Source of the DNA: Rhodococcus sp. P-2
GTDB taxonomy: Bacteria > Actinomycetota > Actinomycetes > Mycobacteriales > Mycobacteriaceae
Length of the DNA stretch: 64,000 nt
Direction: 5' to 3'
Assembly (NCBI RefSeq): GCF_016598535.1
Contig: NZ_CP066779.1
Location: 5,640,053 to 5,704,052 of the forward strand
Positions 17,212 to 25,819 of this stretch are shown in pieces (the stretch's first letter is position 1; each line of letters begins with the position of its first letter). The notes beneath the pieces were generated by a model that saw nothing but the letters and a program-made list of their open reading frames with translations, was not told the origin of the DNA and did no database searches. The translations under genes were made by a program, and so were the position numbers.

Positions 17212-18270
17212 GTGAGCAGCCTGCACGCGGTCCGGGAGGCCGACCTCGACGCGATCGCAGCGGGGGCGGTGGTCTTGGGCTGCGGCGGGGGCGGCGATCC
17301 ACGCCTGTTCGTGGAGATGCTTCGTCCACTCATTGCGTCCACTTCGGTAGAGGTCATCGCGCCGGAGAAGTTGCCCGACGGGGCACTGGTCATGCCGGTG
17401 GGAATCGTCGGATCGGCTCTGGCTTTGGAGGAGCAATTGCCATCCGGGCGTGAGTTTTCCGATACTGCAGCAGCTTTGACTCGGTGGACCGGGAAGCGTC
17501 CGACCGCAGTGATGACGTTCGAAGGCGGTGGACTCAACGCTCTTTCCGGCATTGCGGCGGCGCTGGCGTTGGGAGTTCCCGTCGTCGACGCGGACCTGCT
17601 CGGTCGGGCGATGCCGCGGCTCGATCACTTCTCTCTCGCCGCAGCCGGATTGGAATTGTGCCCGGTCACCCTCGCCCAGCCAGGCGGCCTGATCACCGTT
17701 ATTGACGGAGTGGATGTGCTGGGCGCCGAGGTAGCAGTGCGCTCTCTGATCGGGCGAACCAGCGGTTGGGGCGCTCTGGCGATCGCGTCGATCGATGCGC
17801 GGACCGTGCGGGAGGCCTGTATTCCGGGAACTCTCTCCCGAGCGCACGAACTGGGGCAGCATATCGGTGCGCCCGGCAGTTGGCAGGAGATCGCCGGAAG
17901 CGCCGGAGCGCGGGTGCTGGGGACAGGCCGAGTGTGTGCGGTGCGTCGTAGCCGCCCGGGCGCAGACGATCGTCGAGGCAACGTGATTCTCGAACACGAT
18001 TCTGCGGTGATGCGAGTCGAATTCGAGAGTGAATTCCTGACCGTCGCGTTGGATGGCGAGATGATCGCAACATGCCCGGACATCGTGACGCTGCTCGACG
18101 TCCGGACCGGTGCCTTCGTCTCGTGTGAATCCGTGCACGAGGGTCAGGATGTAGCTGTCTTGGTCCTGCCCGGCCCACCGTGGTGGGCGGACGAGGTGGG
18201 CAGATTGAAGATTGTCGGCCCGCGGGCGTTCGGAATCGACCATGACGCGGTGCTGATGGAGGCGCGATGA
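17212..18270 (+). CDS. DUF917 protein, second copy
   Basis: 352 residues from GTG 17212, six bases after the first copy. Same layout: 'GAVVLGCGGGGDPRLF' near the start, 'EGGGLNALSGIAAALALGVPVVDADLLGRAMP' (key residues GGGLN, DADLLGRAMP) in the middle and 'GEMIATCPDIV' late. The two copies are clearly diverged paralogues, suggesting a heteromeric enzyme or two related substrates. Followed with a 4-base overlap (ATGA) by the PucR regulator, which is consistent with one operon. Confidence 0.82.
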   Translation: MSSLHAVREADLDAIAAGAVVLGCGGGGDPRLFVEMLRPLIASTSVEVIAPEKLPDGALVMPVGIVGSALALEEQLPSGREFSDTAAALTRWTGKRPTAVMTFEGGGLNALSGIAAALALGVPVVDADLLGRAMPRLDHFSLAAAGLELCPVTLAQPGGLITVIDGVDVLGAEVAVRSLIGRTSGWGALAIASIDARTVREACIPGTLSRAHELGQHIGAPGSWQEIAGSAGARVLGTGRVCAVRRSRPGADDRRGNVILEHDSAVMRVEFESEFLTVALDGEMIATCPDIVTLLDVRTGAFVSCESVHEGQDVAVLVLPGPPWWADEVGRLKIVGPRAFGIDHDAVLMEAR

Positions 18271-19802
18271 GCGCGAGTGTTTCGGCGTTGCTGAACAACC
18301 CGGTCTTTGTCGGGTTGTATCGACTCGCGGGCGAGGGCGACCCCGTCGTCACGACAGTGGGGGCACTCACCGGCGAATCGGCACAGTCGGCGGAGGCAGT
18401 GTCGGGTGCGGCGGGTTCGGGATCGGTTCTGGTGATTCTCGATCGAATCGATGTGGGGGAGTGGAGATTCGATGCGCTCCTTCGACGCACGGCAGCGACC
18501 GGGTGCCAGGTAGTCGCTGTTCACAGCACTGCGGCCGAGGATGTGAGTCTCTCGTTGCTCGCGGATCGGCTCGGACTGGTGGTGCTCGGCGTCTCCGACC
18601 CTTGGCAGTTCAGCGTGGATCTTCGTGATCTTCTCTCGAATTCGCGTGCGGTGATGGCTGACGCAGTACTGCGGGCGACACACGCGGGCCAACGAGCCGG
18701 CGGAAGCGTCGAGAATCTTCTGTCGGTGTTACTGAACACCTTTCAGCGTTCGTTCATTCTCCTGGACTCGTCCGGACGTCCGCTGACGGGCGCTGAGCTC
18801 TTGTCAGAGGCTGATCGTGCAGGCGCGGGTACGTTGTCGGGTCGTGGGGCACCGACCACCGTCGAGTTGGACTCCGGTGGGGTCCTGATCGCGTGCCCGG
18901 TGACGTCCGGCGCGGCCAGAGAGCCCTGGCTGGCTGTACTGCTTCCGGTGCGACAGAGCGTCGAAGAGGCTTCTCTCTCAGTGGTTCTCGACGTGGCCTC
19001 GTTGGCTGTCGGGCACCGCCTGGCCGTTGCACGCATGGTCGACGAGCGTGAAGCGCGCCGGCGCAGCGCGTTGCTCGGTGAACTGATCGACACGTCCGCA
19101 GACGCCACACCCGGACTGCTCCGGCGCGCACTCGACGCGGGTTGGGTGCTGGACGGATGGCACATCGGCATCAAAGTCCTGGCGGTGGGTGAGGTCGACC
19201 TGGTCGCCAGGCGCAGTGAAGTTGCAGACGCCCTCGCCGCCGAGGGAATCGACGCCACTGTCGTCGAACAGGCTGACGGCTGGGCGGCGTGGACGACTCT
19301 GCCAGGTGAGCCGCGTCCGGAGGCGATCACCAGGATTGCCGAGAGTATTCGTGCAGGTCAAGCCCGATTGGGGCCCACCATGGAGACATGGGTGGGAGTG
19401 GGACGCGCGCACGATGGGCCAGCCGGAATCGGAGCGTCTCTGTCGGAGGCGGGGGATGCCGCTCGGCTCGCCGGTTCCCGGTCGCAAACGGGCCGATTCC
19501 TGCACGTGGACCGGCTGGGGTTGGCGCAGTTGCTACTGGCGTGGACGCGAACCGACACGTTTCAGCCCGCGGCCGCGGCACTGCTCGCGCCGCTACGAGA
19601 TGCGAGTGGGGAGTTGCTGGAGACGCTCTCGACGTACCTCGACGAAGAATCGTCTCTGGCTCATACCGCCACTCGAATGGGCTTGCACCGCAACACCGTA
19701 TCGAGTCGCATCGATCGAATTCAGCGACTTCTCTCGGTGGATTTGACCGATCCGGAAACCAGGCTTGCGCTCCACCTCGCCTGTCGGACGATCGCGCCGT
19801 GA
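18267..19802 (+). CDS. PucR/CdaR family transcriptional regulator of the hydantoinase-like operon
   Basis: 511 residues. The C-terminus ends with 'SSLAHTATRMGLHRNTVSSRIDRIQRLL', the helix-turn-helix of PucR/CdaR regulators (HTH_30), following the GGDEF-like central region. The N-terminal part (about 1-120) has the alpha/beta ligand-sensor pattern seen in PucR proteins. PucR members control purine, allantoin and amino-acid catabolism in actinobacteria. Its position as last gene of the NCS1-HyuA-DUF917 operon suggests autoregulation by the pathway substrate. Confidence 0.85.
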   Translation: MSASVSALLNNPVFVGLYRLAGEGDPVVTTVGALTGESAQSAEAVSGAAGSGSVLVILDRIDVGEWRFDALLRRTAATGCQVVAVHSTAAEDVSLSLLADRLGLVVLGVSDPWQFSVDLRDLLSNSRAVMADAVLRATHAGQRAGGSVENLLSVLLNTFQRSFILLDSSGRPLTGAELLSEADRAGAGTLSGRGAPTTVELDSGGVLIACPVTSGAAREPWLAVLLPVRQSVEEASLSVVLDVASLAVGHRLAVARMVDEREARRRSALLGELIDTSADATPGLLRRALDAGWVLDGWHIGIKVLAVGEVDLVARRSEVADALAAEGIDATVVEQADGWAAWTTLPGEPRPEAITRIAESIRAGQARLGPTMETWVGVGRAHDGPAGIGASLSEAGDAARLAGSRSQTGRFLHVDRLGLAQLLLAWTRTDTFQPAAAALLAPLRDASGELLETLSTYLDEESSLAHTATRMGLHRNTVSSRIDRIQRLLSVDLTDPETRLALHLACRTIAP

Positions 19803-19862
19803 CGGCGGTCTTCCCAGCTTCGTCTTGACAAGCACGGGAGGTTCCTGCCATCCTCGTTGCCA

Positions 19863-19940
19863 GGTCACGAGTACCAGTGTTCAGCCCCGGCTTGCTGGTC
19901 GGCAACCCTCCTCCGCGGTGGGGTGCTCCGGGTGACGACC
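19863..19940 (+). promoter_or_regulatory. SAM-IV riboswitch
   Basis: The segment matches the actinobacterial SAM-IV consensus from memory almost base for base: GGTCACGAG opening, AGCCCCGGCTTGCTGG then CGGCAACCCTCC, GCGGTGGGGTGCTCCGGGTGA, and closing GACC that pairs with the opening GGTC. It lies 91 bases upstream of a SufS-like class V aminotransferase gene, on the same strand. SAM-IV aptamers bind S-adenosylmethionine and shut off sulfur-metabolism genes when SAM is plentiful. Confidence 0.92.
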
Positions 19941-19972
19941 CGGCTGCGTTCGAAAACGAATGCGGCAAGCGC

Positions 19973-20008
19973 GGACTCTTCCGGGGCCATCTCCCGACGA
20001 ACGAGTCC
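19973..20008 (+). promoter_or_regulatory. Possible expression-platform hairpin of the SAM-IV riboswitch
   Basis: GGACTC (19973-19978) pairs with GAGTCC (20003-20008), enclosing a second inner stem (CGGGG with CTCCCG around CCAT). The structure ends seven bases before the GTGAGG ribosome site of the next gene. No T-tract follows, so translational control is more likely than intrinsic termination. Confidence 0.5.
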
Positions 20009-20030
20009 TTGAACGTGAGGATTGTCTTCG

Positions 20031-21356
20031 ATGACTGCTGTATTGAGTGCCGACACCTGCTGCACCGCTCCGATCGCCAAGGTTTCGGGTGCAGACCTGC
20101 AGGTTCCGCTGGTTCAGGGCGGCGAATGCTCCTACGCCAACTTCGACTACGCCGCGAGCGCGCCGGCATTGGCCCAGGTCACCGACCGTATCGCCGAGTT
20201 GTTGCCGACGTACGCCAGTGTTCACCGCGGTGCCGGCTACGCGTCCCGGATCTCCACGCTCACCTACGAGAACGCTCGTGAATCCGTTGCCCGTTTCGTG
20301 AACTGTGCCGACGATCAGGTCGTCGTCTTCACCCGGAACACCACCGATTCGCTCAACTTGCTGGCCCAGTGCGTCCCCGGCAGCACCGTTGTCCTCGACG
20401 TCGAGCATCACGCAAACCTGTTGCCGTGGAACGACGCTCGTATCGTCACCGCTGCAGACACCATCGAAGAGACGATCGAGCGTCTGATCGGTGAACTGTG
20501 CACCAAGCCTGCTGCGCTGCTCGCAATCACCGGCGCCTCCAACGTGACCGGCGAGATCCTGCCGATTGCACGCTTGGCCGACATCGCGCACCGTTGCGGC
20601 GCACGTATTCTCGTCGACGCTGCTCAATTGGCTCCCCATCGTCGCATCGACCTGCAGGAATGCGGCGTCGACTACGTGGCGTTCTCGGGCCACAAGCTCT
20701 ACGCGCCGTTCGGCGCCGGCGTACTGGTCGGACGCCGTGACTGGCTCGACGAAGCTCAGCCCTACCTCGCCGGCGGAGGCGCCGTGCGTGAGGTGACCGT
20801 CGAGTCCACCGAATGGGCTTGCGCGCCTGCACGTCATGAGGCCGGTTCCCCCAACGTGCTCGGTGCGGCAGCAATCGCGACCGCATGCGAAACCCTGCAC
20901 GCCCTGGACTTCGACGTCATCGCCGAGCACGAGAAGGCACTCACCGCGCAGCTCACCGACGGATTGTCCGCCATCGAGGGAGTCTCGTTGGTGCGACTGT
21001 GGAACGACGCACCGGACGCCGTCGGAATCGTCACCTTCACCGTCGACGGATTCGAAGCCGGCGAGATCGCCGCATTCCTGTCCGCAGAACACGGCATCGG
21101 AGTTCGCGACGGTCGCTTCTGCGCACACCCGGTTCTCGCGCGCCTCGGTCTCTCCGGCGGCGCCGTCCGCGCCAGCCTCGGGCTCGGTAGCAGTTCGGAC
21201 GACGTGACGCGCTTGGTCGACGCCGTGAACATCCTGGTTTCGAATCAGCGTGATTGGAAGTACGCGAAGACGGCCGGAGCGTGGAACCCCGTGCCCGAGA
21301 CCCGCCCCTTCCTCGGAGCTGCCGACGACAACGCCGGCGCAGCCGAGTGCGTCTGA
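20031..21356 (+). CDS. Class V aminotransferase, SufS/cysteine desulfurase-like
   Basis: 441 residues from ATG 20031 (GTGAGG upstream; a TTG nine bases earlier is possible). The PLP lysine is in 'AFSGHKLYAPFGAGVL', the conserved Asp/Gln pair in 'LVDAAQLAPHRRID', and a late cysteine in 'RDGRFCAHP' sits where SufS-type desulfurases carry the persulfide cysteine (RxGxxCAxP). An N-terminal CC pair (residues 9-10) is extra. The family removes sulfur from cysteine or related thiols. Control by a SAM-IV riboswitch suggests a role in sulfur supply when SAM is low rather than housekeeping Fe-S assembly. The C-terminal 40 residues are not part of the core fold. Confidence 0.85.
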   Translation: MTAVLSADTCCTAPIAKVSGADLQVPLVQGGECSYANFDYAASAPALAQVTDRIAELLPTYASVHRGAGYASRISTLTYENARESVARFVNCADDQVVVFTRNTTDSLNLLAQCVPGSTVVLDVEHHANLLPWNDARIVTAADTIEETIERLIGELCTKPAALLAITGASNVTGEILPIARLADIAHRCGARILVDAAQLAPHRRIDLQECGVDYVAFSGHKLYAPFGAGVLVGRRDWLDEAQPYLAGGGAVREVTVESTEWACAPARHEAGSPNVLGAAAIATACETLHALDFDVIAEHEKALTAQLTDGLSAIEGVSLVRLWNDAPDAVGIVTFTVDGFEAGEIAAFLSAEHGIGVRDGRFCAHPVLARLGLSGGAVRASLGLGSSSDDVTRLVDAVNILVSNQRDWKYAKTAGAWNPVPETRPFLGAADDNAGAAECV

Positions 21357-21395
21357 GCTGAGCTCGGTCCCCGAAAACTCGAATGGACAACTAGC

Positions 21396-21518
21396 ATGGC
21401 AGCCATGGCACCAGCGGATTTTCCCGCCACCCCTTCGAGAGTGAGCATCACTCTCGGTCAGTGGTGCCGTCGTCATGTCGATCTGTGCCGTACCTCGTCA
21501 GGAATGTGTTCGAGCTGA
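21396..21518 (+). CDS. Cysteine-responsive leader peptide (attenuator uORF)
   Basis: A 40-codon open frame from ATG 21396 (or 25 codons from GTG 21441) ending in [18 protein letters not shown]. The 'RRHVDLCR' core followed by further Cys codons is the hallmark of the actinobacterial leader peptides found before sulfur-assimilation genes, where ribosome stalling at Cys codons when cysteine is scarce opens the downstream gene. Three Cys codons lie exactly seven apart. A perfect 9-bp hairpin (21436-21456, CGAGAGTGA/TCACTCTCG) overlaps the start region. The next gene, an LLM-type protein, starts 48 bases after the stop. Confidence 0.8.
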   Translation: MAAMAPADFPATPSRVSITLGQWCRRHVDLCRTSSGMCSS

Positions 21519-21566
21519 CGATTCGTCTCGCTCATCCCACACTTTTCTGATTTTCGGAGGTCACAC

Positions 21567-22181
21567 ATGTCTTCACTCGCTTCGCATTCTCTGCACGTGG
21601 CGGTCGAGTTGACCGGATCCGGTCACCATCCGGCCGCTGAGGGCGCACCAGGAAACCTGCCGATCATCGGCGGCGACTACTGGGTGGACCTCACCGAGAG
21701 CGACAGGGCTCTCGATTTGGCTTCATTCCCTACCAATGTGGTTCGGATTCGCGCTGCGGATCTGCGTGAGGCGCAGCTCGAACGCGCCCGGATCCGTGCT
21801 GCTGTCGCCGAAGAAGGCCGCGATCCCGACAGTGTCGCAGTGCTGGTCGATCTCGAGATTCTGATCGCACCGGAAGCTCGCTCCGCCCGAAAAGAGCTTG
21901 CACAGTTGGACAGTGCGTTGACTGCTCCGCGGGTCCCGGTTTCGCTTCACTATGTCGGAACACCCTCCGGGCTCGGCAGTTTGATCGCCGATATCCGAGC
22001 TGCCGAGGTCGCCGACGGCGTTACGTTGCTCCCCCTCGCCTTGCCCCGCACACTCGAACATCTGGTGGACAGCACCATTCCGTGGCTCCAGGATCGCGGA
22101 CTTGTCACACCGTCCACCGCAGTCGACGAAGTGCTCGGCCGTTTCGGACTGCCGCCCCGTCAGCGCACGCTCGCGTCCTGA
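21567..22181 (+). CDS. Half-length LLM-class (luciferase-like) protein, sulfur-regulated
   Basis: 204 residues with a good GGAGG site. The sequence from 'DLTESDRALDLASFPTNVVRIRAADLREAQLERARIRAAVAEEGRDPDSV' onward (key parts: AADLREAQLERARIR, GRDPDSV, GTPSGLGSLIADI, ADGVTLLPL) matches only the C-terminal half of flavin-dependent alkanesulfonate-monooxygenase-like TIM barrels. The N-terminal half with most flavin contacts is absent, and nothing upstream encodes it. Preceded by a cysteine leader peptide, it belongs to the sulfur-starvation response. It may be a partner or a regulatory/subunit form rather than a complete monooxygenase. The last 22 bases overlap the convergent PaaX-like gene. Confidence 0.7.
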   Translation: MSSLASHSLHVAVELTGSGHHPAAEGAPGNLPIIGGDYWVDLTESDRALDLASFPTNVVRIRAADLREAQLERARIRAAVAEEGRDPDSVAVLVDLEILIAPEARSARKELAQLDSALTAPRVPVSLHYVGTPSGLGSLIADIRAAEVADGVTLLPLALPRTLEHLVDSTIPWLQDRGLVTPSTAVDEVLGRFGLPPRQRTLAS

Positions 22182-23029
22182 TCACCGATCGCATCTGCGT
22201 ACAGGTGGAACAGCGACGGTAATTCGTCTGCACCGTCCACCTGTGCCAGAAGCGCCCAGCACTGTGCCGTGACGAAGCGCGCCCGCGTGCCGATCCAGTT
22301 GGTGGGCAGCAGTTCCGGCGGCAGCAGAGGGTCCGGCTCCATAGCTCGCGTGAATTCCGCCGCGAGTTCGATGGTCACCGTGACAGCATCGGTGCCCGGA
22401 GTGTTCTGCAGTTTCTCCAGGCGCACAGACGCTACGTCGAGCAACCGTTCGTATCCGGCTGCGATCTCGTCCAGCGGCCACAACTGTGCGGCAATTTTCA
22501 CGGGATCTTCGAGCCTGCCCACTTTCAGATCCCGAGTGGTGAGAGAAGACAGGTGCTGTTCGACGTCGAGTTCGGCGGCCGCATCGAGAACGTACGGTTC
22601 CCAGGCGTGCGGCGAGACGTACAGACCGCCCTGGACGAGCGCGCCGCCGAGGTATACGACCCTGGTGCGCAGCGCATCTCGTGCTTTCCGTGACGACTCC
22701 GGAATTGCGAATCCGACCAGATGCCAATACCCGTCCCACGGTGTCGCAGTGTTGCGATCTTGTTGATAGGCCAGTCGAACGAATTCGACGTCGGGTTCCA
22801 TCTCGCGCACGGCTTTCGGCGTTGCTCGTAGCGTGGCCTGCCGCCCGCGACCTTCCTGAGTGAACTTCCCCTCGGTGACCAACCGCTTGATGCACAGCCG
22901 AACCTGTTGATCTGTTTTGTCGAGGGCGTCGGCGGTGGCATAGAGGGTGCGCCCGTCGACAGTTCCGTCCGTGCGCAGTAGACCCTCGATCAAGATCCTC
23001 GTGGGCACATCGACGTCCCTGTCCGTCAT
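22160..23029 (-). CDS. PaaX family transcriptional regulator
   Basis: 289 residues from ATG 23029 (AAGGAAAGGA upstream). N-terminal winged helix (about 10-75) with 'ALDKTDQQVRLCIKRLVTEGKFTQEGRGR' pattern; key parts QQVRLCIKRL and EGRGR; then the PaaX-type middle domain ('WDGYWHLVGFAIPESSRKARDALRTRVVYLGG', key WDGYWHLV and LRTRVVYLGGA) and C-terminal helical domain. PaaX proteins repress phenylacetate catabolism and related pathways with an acyl-CoA ligand, but no paa genes are here. Divergent from the alpha/beta hydrolase gene 94 bases away, which is its likely target. Confidence 0.82.
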   Translation of the reverse strand: MTDRDVDVPTRILIEGLLRTDGTVDGRTLYATADALDKTDQQVRLCIKRLVTEGKFTQEGRGRQATLRATPKAVREMEPDVEFVRLAYQQDRNTATPWDGYWHLVGFAIPESSRKARDALRTRVVYLGGALVQGGLYVSPHAWEPYVLDAAAELDVEQHLSSLTTRDLKVGRLEDPVKIAAQLWPLDEIAAGYERLLDVASVRLEKLQNTPGTDAVTVTIELAAEFTRAMEPDPLLPPELLPTNWIGTRARFVTAQCWALLAQVDGADELPSLFHLYADAIGDQDASVR

Positions 23030-23123
23030 TGCCGTGTCCTTTCCTTGCCTCTCGACATCTTCGCCCATAACTGTACTATCGAATGCAATACGATCGTTTC
23101 AAATTCGTACGTTAGGCGGGAAG

Positions 23124-24176
23124 ATGGCAGTGGGATCGGTGAGTGAGAGGAAGAGTGGCCATCGTTTACGCAGGTGGATGGTTACTTCCCTGGCAGTGGT
23201 CGTTGTTCTGATCGTGGGTCTGGTGGGCTGGACGCTGTACCAGAACACCTATGACATCCGTGAGGAAAAAGTGACGATCTCCGGGGGATCGGTGCCGCTC
23301 CAGGGAGTCCTTGCACTGCCCGAACACGGTGACGGTCCCTTCGGGCTCGTGGTTTTCGTCCACGGAGACGGGCCGGTCGATGCAACACACGAGACCTTTT
23401 ACAGGCCGGTCTGGGAGGCGTTCGCCAAGGCCGGGTACGCGTCACTCTCCTGGGACAAGCCGGGGGTGAATGGGGCACCGGGCAATTGGCTCGATCAGAG
23501 CATGGACGATCGGGCGGCGGAAACGGAAGCGGCAATCGAGTGGGCACGGGGCCGTTCGGACGTCGATCCGTCTCGTATCGGTCTGTGGGGTGCGAGCCAG
23601 GCAGGGTGGGTGATGCCCAAGGTGGTGAACCTCGACCCGGACGTAGCGTTCGTCATTGCCGTGGGTCCGGCGATCAACTGGCTCCAACAAGGCGAATTCA
23701 ATACTCTTGCCGAACTTTCCGAGAGAAATGCGTCGGCCGACGAATTCGAGAAAGCGCGGGTCGATCGTGCGAAGAACTTGGATCAGTTGGCCCGAGATGC
23801 AACGTTCGGCGATCTCGTGGCCTCCGGCGAGGCCGACGGTCTCACCGAAGACCGATGGAACTTCATCCGAAAGAACTACCGATCGGATGCGCGAGCCGAT
23901 CTCGAAACCGTGAAGGTTCCGGTGCTCTTGATCATCGGCGGACAAGACGTCAACGTCGACGTGGCAGACACCGAAAGGGTGTATCGCGAAGTGCTCGACG
24001 CTCCAGGGCAATTGGTGGTCGAGAAGTATCCCGACGCAACCCATTCGATTGTGGACAAGAACCTCGAAGACTCGGAAGTGATGTCGGCTCTGGTAGCCGT
24101 TCTTGCTCCCCGTTCGATCTTCGCTCCTGGCTATCTAGCGGATCAGACTGCATTCTTGGAGGGAATTCGTGGCTGA
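23124..24176 (+). CDS. Membrane-anchored alpha/beta hydrolase
   Basis: 350 residues from ATG 23124 after GGCGGGAAG. One N-terminal transmembrane anchor (about 18-40), then an alpha/beta hydrolase domain: oxyanion HGDGP, nucleophile elbow G-A-S-Q-A-G, acid in 'IGGQDVNVD' and His in 'PDATHSI'. The domain probably faces the cell exterior. It resembles prolyl-oligopeptidase-like/dienelactone-type esterases; substrate unknown. Its stop overlaps the following saccharopine-dehydrogenase-like gene by eight bases, so the two are co-translated; it is divergent from a PaaX-like regulator. Confidence 0.8.
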   Translation: MAVGSVSERKSGHRLRRWMVTSLAVVVVLIVGLVGWTLYQNTYDIREEKVTISGGSVPLQGVLALPEHGDGPFGLVVFVHGDGPVDATHETFYRPVWEAFAKAGYASLSWDKPGVNGAPGNWLDQSMDDRAAETEAAIEWARGRSDVDPSRIGLWGASQAGWVMPKVVNLDPDVAFVIAVGPAINWLQQGEFNTLAELSERNASADEFEKARVDRAKNLDQLARDATFGDLVASGEADGLTEDRWNFIRKNYRSDARADLETVKVPVLLIIGGQDVNVDVADTERVYREVLDAPGQLVVEKYPDATHSIVDKNLEDSEVMSALVAVLAPRSIFAPGYLADQTAFLEGIRG

Positions 24177-25380
24177 CGGAATTACGGTTGTCGCTCTGGG
24201 CGGCGCCGGTGCGATGGGCTCGGCAGCAGTTCGACTGGCTGCAACATTGCCGGGAATCGGCAGCGTAGTAGTCGCGGATCGTGATATCGATGCTGCGAAT
24301 CGTCTTTCAGTTGACCTGGCTCAGGCATCAGCGCAAGTCGAGGCGCGCAGCATCGACGTCACGGACGGTCGCACGCTACGTGAATTGTTGGACGACGCAG
24401 ACGTGATCATCAATACCGTAGGCCCGTTCTTCCGTTTCGGTGTCGGCATTCTCCAGGCAGCGATCGAGACCGGGACTCACTATCTCGACATCTGCGACGA
24501 CTGGGAACCGGCCGTCGACATGCTGGAATTGAATTGCGCTGCCAGGGAAGCCGGAATCTGTGCGGTAGTGGGCATGGGCGCAAGTCCCGGGATGAGTAAT
24601 CTCCTGGCCGCGATGGCAGTCTCGCGATTGGACGTGGTCGACGGCCTGTACACAGCCTGGCCGGTTGATGTCGAAGGCGAGGACGAGTCGGTAGACACAT
24701 TGAGTGCAGCCGCCGTTCACTGGATGCAGCAGATCAGCGGCAAGGTGCCGGTCGTTCGTGCGGGACGAATCGTCAAAGAAGCACCGTTGCGTTCCATTGC
24801 ACTGGAACTGCCCGGCGGACGCCGCGGAAACGCTTACGTGGTCGGGCATCCGGAGCCGGTGATGTTTCATCGAACCTTCCGCCCCTCAGGTCATTCGGCA
24901 AATCTGATGGTGATCACACCGGAAACCGTTGCGTTTCTCGACGTTCTACGTTCGGATATCGACAAGGGCAGAATCGATCTCGACTCGGCCGCTGAAGAAT
25001 TGGGCAAGCCCTCGCTCATCCGGATGATCCGTGCTGCGCCTCGCATGCTCACGCGCGCCGACCACGGATCCTTGCCGTCGTTCTTCGCCTCGGCCACAGG
25101 GGTGCTCGATGGACGAAAGACGCGCGTCGTGGCACGGATCGCTGATGATTCACCGGTATCGGAGTTGCTGTCGGACATGGCCGGTGCAACCGGAATCCCC
25201 TTGGCGCTCGGCCTTGCTCAGGTGGTGTCGCGGCTGGCCGACGGAACGATTTCTGATCGGGTCGGTGTGCACTCAGCTGAGAGCGCCATCGACCCGGAAG
25301 TTCTGTTCACTGCACTGGCGCGGTTGTTCGATCGAACCGACTGGAGTGAGATCGTCACCGTCGAATCCGAGTTCAGCTAG
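24169..25380 (+). CDS. Saccharopine dehydrogenase-like NAD(P)-binding protein
   Basis: 403 residues from GTG 24169 with GGAGGGA upstream. N-terminal Rossmann motif 'VALGGAGAMGSAAVR' and the downstream 'DVIINTVGPFFRFG' and 'GTHYLDICDDW' segments are the standard marks of the saccharopine dehydrogenase-like NADP-binding family, which includes carboxynorspermidine/lysine-pathway enzymes and many trans-acting enoyl reductase-like proteins of unknown role. The catalytic residues for true saccharopine dehydrogenase cannot be confirmed. Overlaps the preceding hydrolase gene. Confidence 0.8.
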   Translation: MADGITVVALGGAGAMGSAAVRLAATLPGIGSVVVADRDIDAANRLSVDLAQASAQVEARSIDVTDGRTLRELLDDADVIINTVGPFFRFGVGILQAAIETGTHYLDICDDWEPAVDMLELNCAAREAGICAVVGMGASPGMSNLLAAMAVSRLDVVDGLYTAWPVDVEGEDESVDTLSAAAVHWMQQISGKVPVVRAGRIVKEAPLRSIALELPGGRRGNAYVVGHPEPVMFHRTFRPSGHSANLMVITPETVAFLDVLRSDIDKGRIDLDSAAEELGKPSLIRMIRAAPRMLTRADHGSLPSFFASATGVLDGRKTRVVARIADDSPVSELLSDMAGATGIPLALGLAQVVSRLADGTISDRVGVHSAESAIDPEVLFTALARLFDRTDWSEIVTVESEFS

Positions 25381-25725
25381 TCAGTTCGCGGCGTGTGATC
25401 CGATGCGACTTCGGATTTCGGTCTCGACACGATCCGGATCTTTGGGGCTGAACGAAGGCGCTCCGCGACCGGCGAGGGTGAGTACCACCGCGGTCTCCTT
25501 CCACGGGCGTGAAAGATCCAGGCTGTACCACGAGCTGAAATCTGTTGTTCCCCAGATTCGTAGGCGTCCACTCAGCCATGACATGACGCCGAGGTCGACG
25601 GTTTCGATCTGCGAGTACGGAACGAACTTGCTGACAAACGGAAAGTAGTAGTGGCGGATCGTGACGCCCTGATCGTCGATCCGGACCGTCCTGTCCTCGT
25701 AGATGGTCGATGTCCCTGCACTCAC
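25381..25725 (-). CDS. Small PH-like-domain protein, unknown function
   Basis: About 114 residues from GTG 25725. The pattern 'TVRIDDQGVTIRHYYFPFVSKFVPYSQI' followed by a Trp-rich strand 'WGTTDFSSWYSLDLSRPWKETAV' and a terminal helix resembles the single beta-barrel plus helix of bacterial PH-like proteins. The open frame extends to 26025 but that upstream part is Arg/Ser/Pro-rich out-of-frame sequence lying antisense of other coding, so I reject it. The stop abuts the convergent saccharopine-dehydrogenase-like gene. Confidence 0.6.
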   Translation of the reverse strand: MSAGTSTIYEDRTVRIDDQGVTIRHYYFPFVSKFVPYSQIETVDLGVMSWLSGRLRIWGTTDFSSWYSLDLSRPWKETAVVLTLAGRGAPSFSPKDPDRVETEIRSRIGSHAAN

Positions 25726-25819
25726 AGTGATAACCCGGTTCCTGCTGTTCGATGTACTTGGAGGTTTCCCGAAAACCAACCATACAGTCTCTACTGAGTC
25801 GGGACGCTTGCGGCGTGTG

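Noticed and set aside
16705..18243. 512-codon open frame on the minus strand
   Set aside because: Antisense to both DUF917 genes, which have clear family motifs; the translation is Arg/His/Gln-rich with no domain.
21436..21456. Perfect 9-bp hairpin considered as terminator of the aminotransferase gene
   Set aside because: No T-tract and it overlaps the leader peptide coding sequence, so it is more likely part of the attenuator.
19881..21476. 531-codon open frame on the minus strand
   Set aside because: Antisense to the riboswitch-controlled aminotransferase; no family resemblance.
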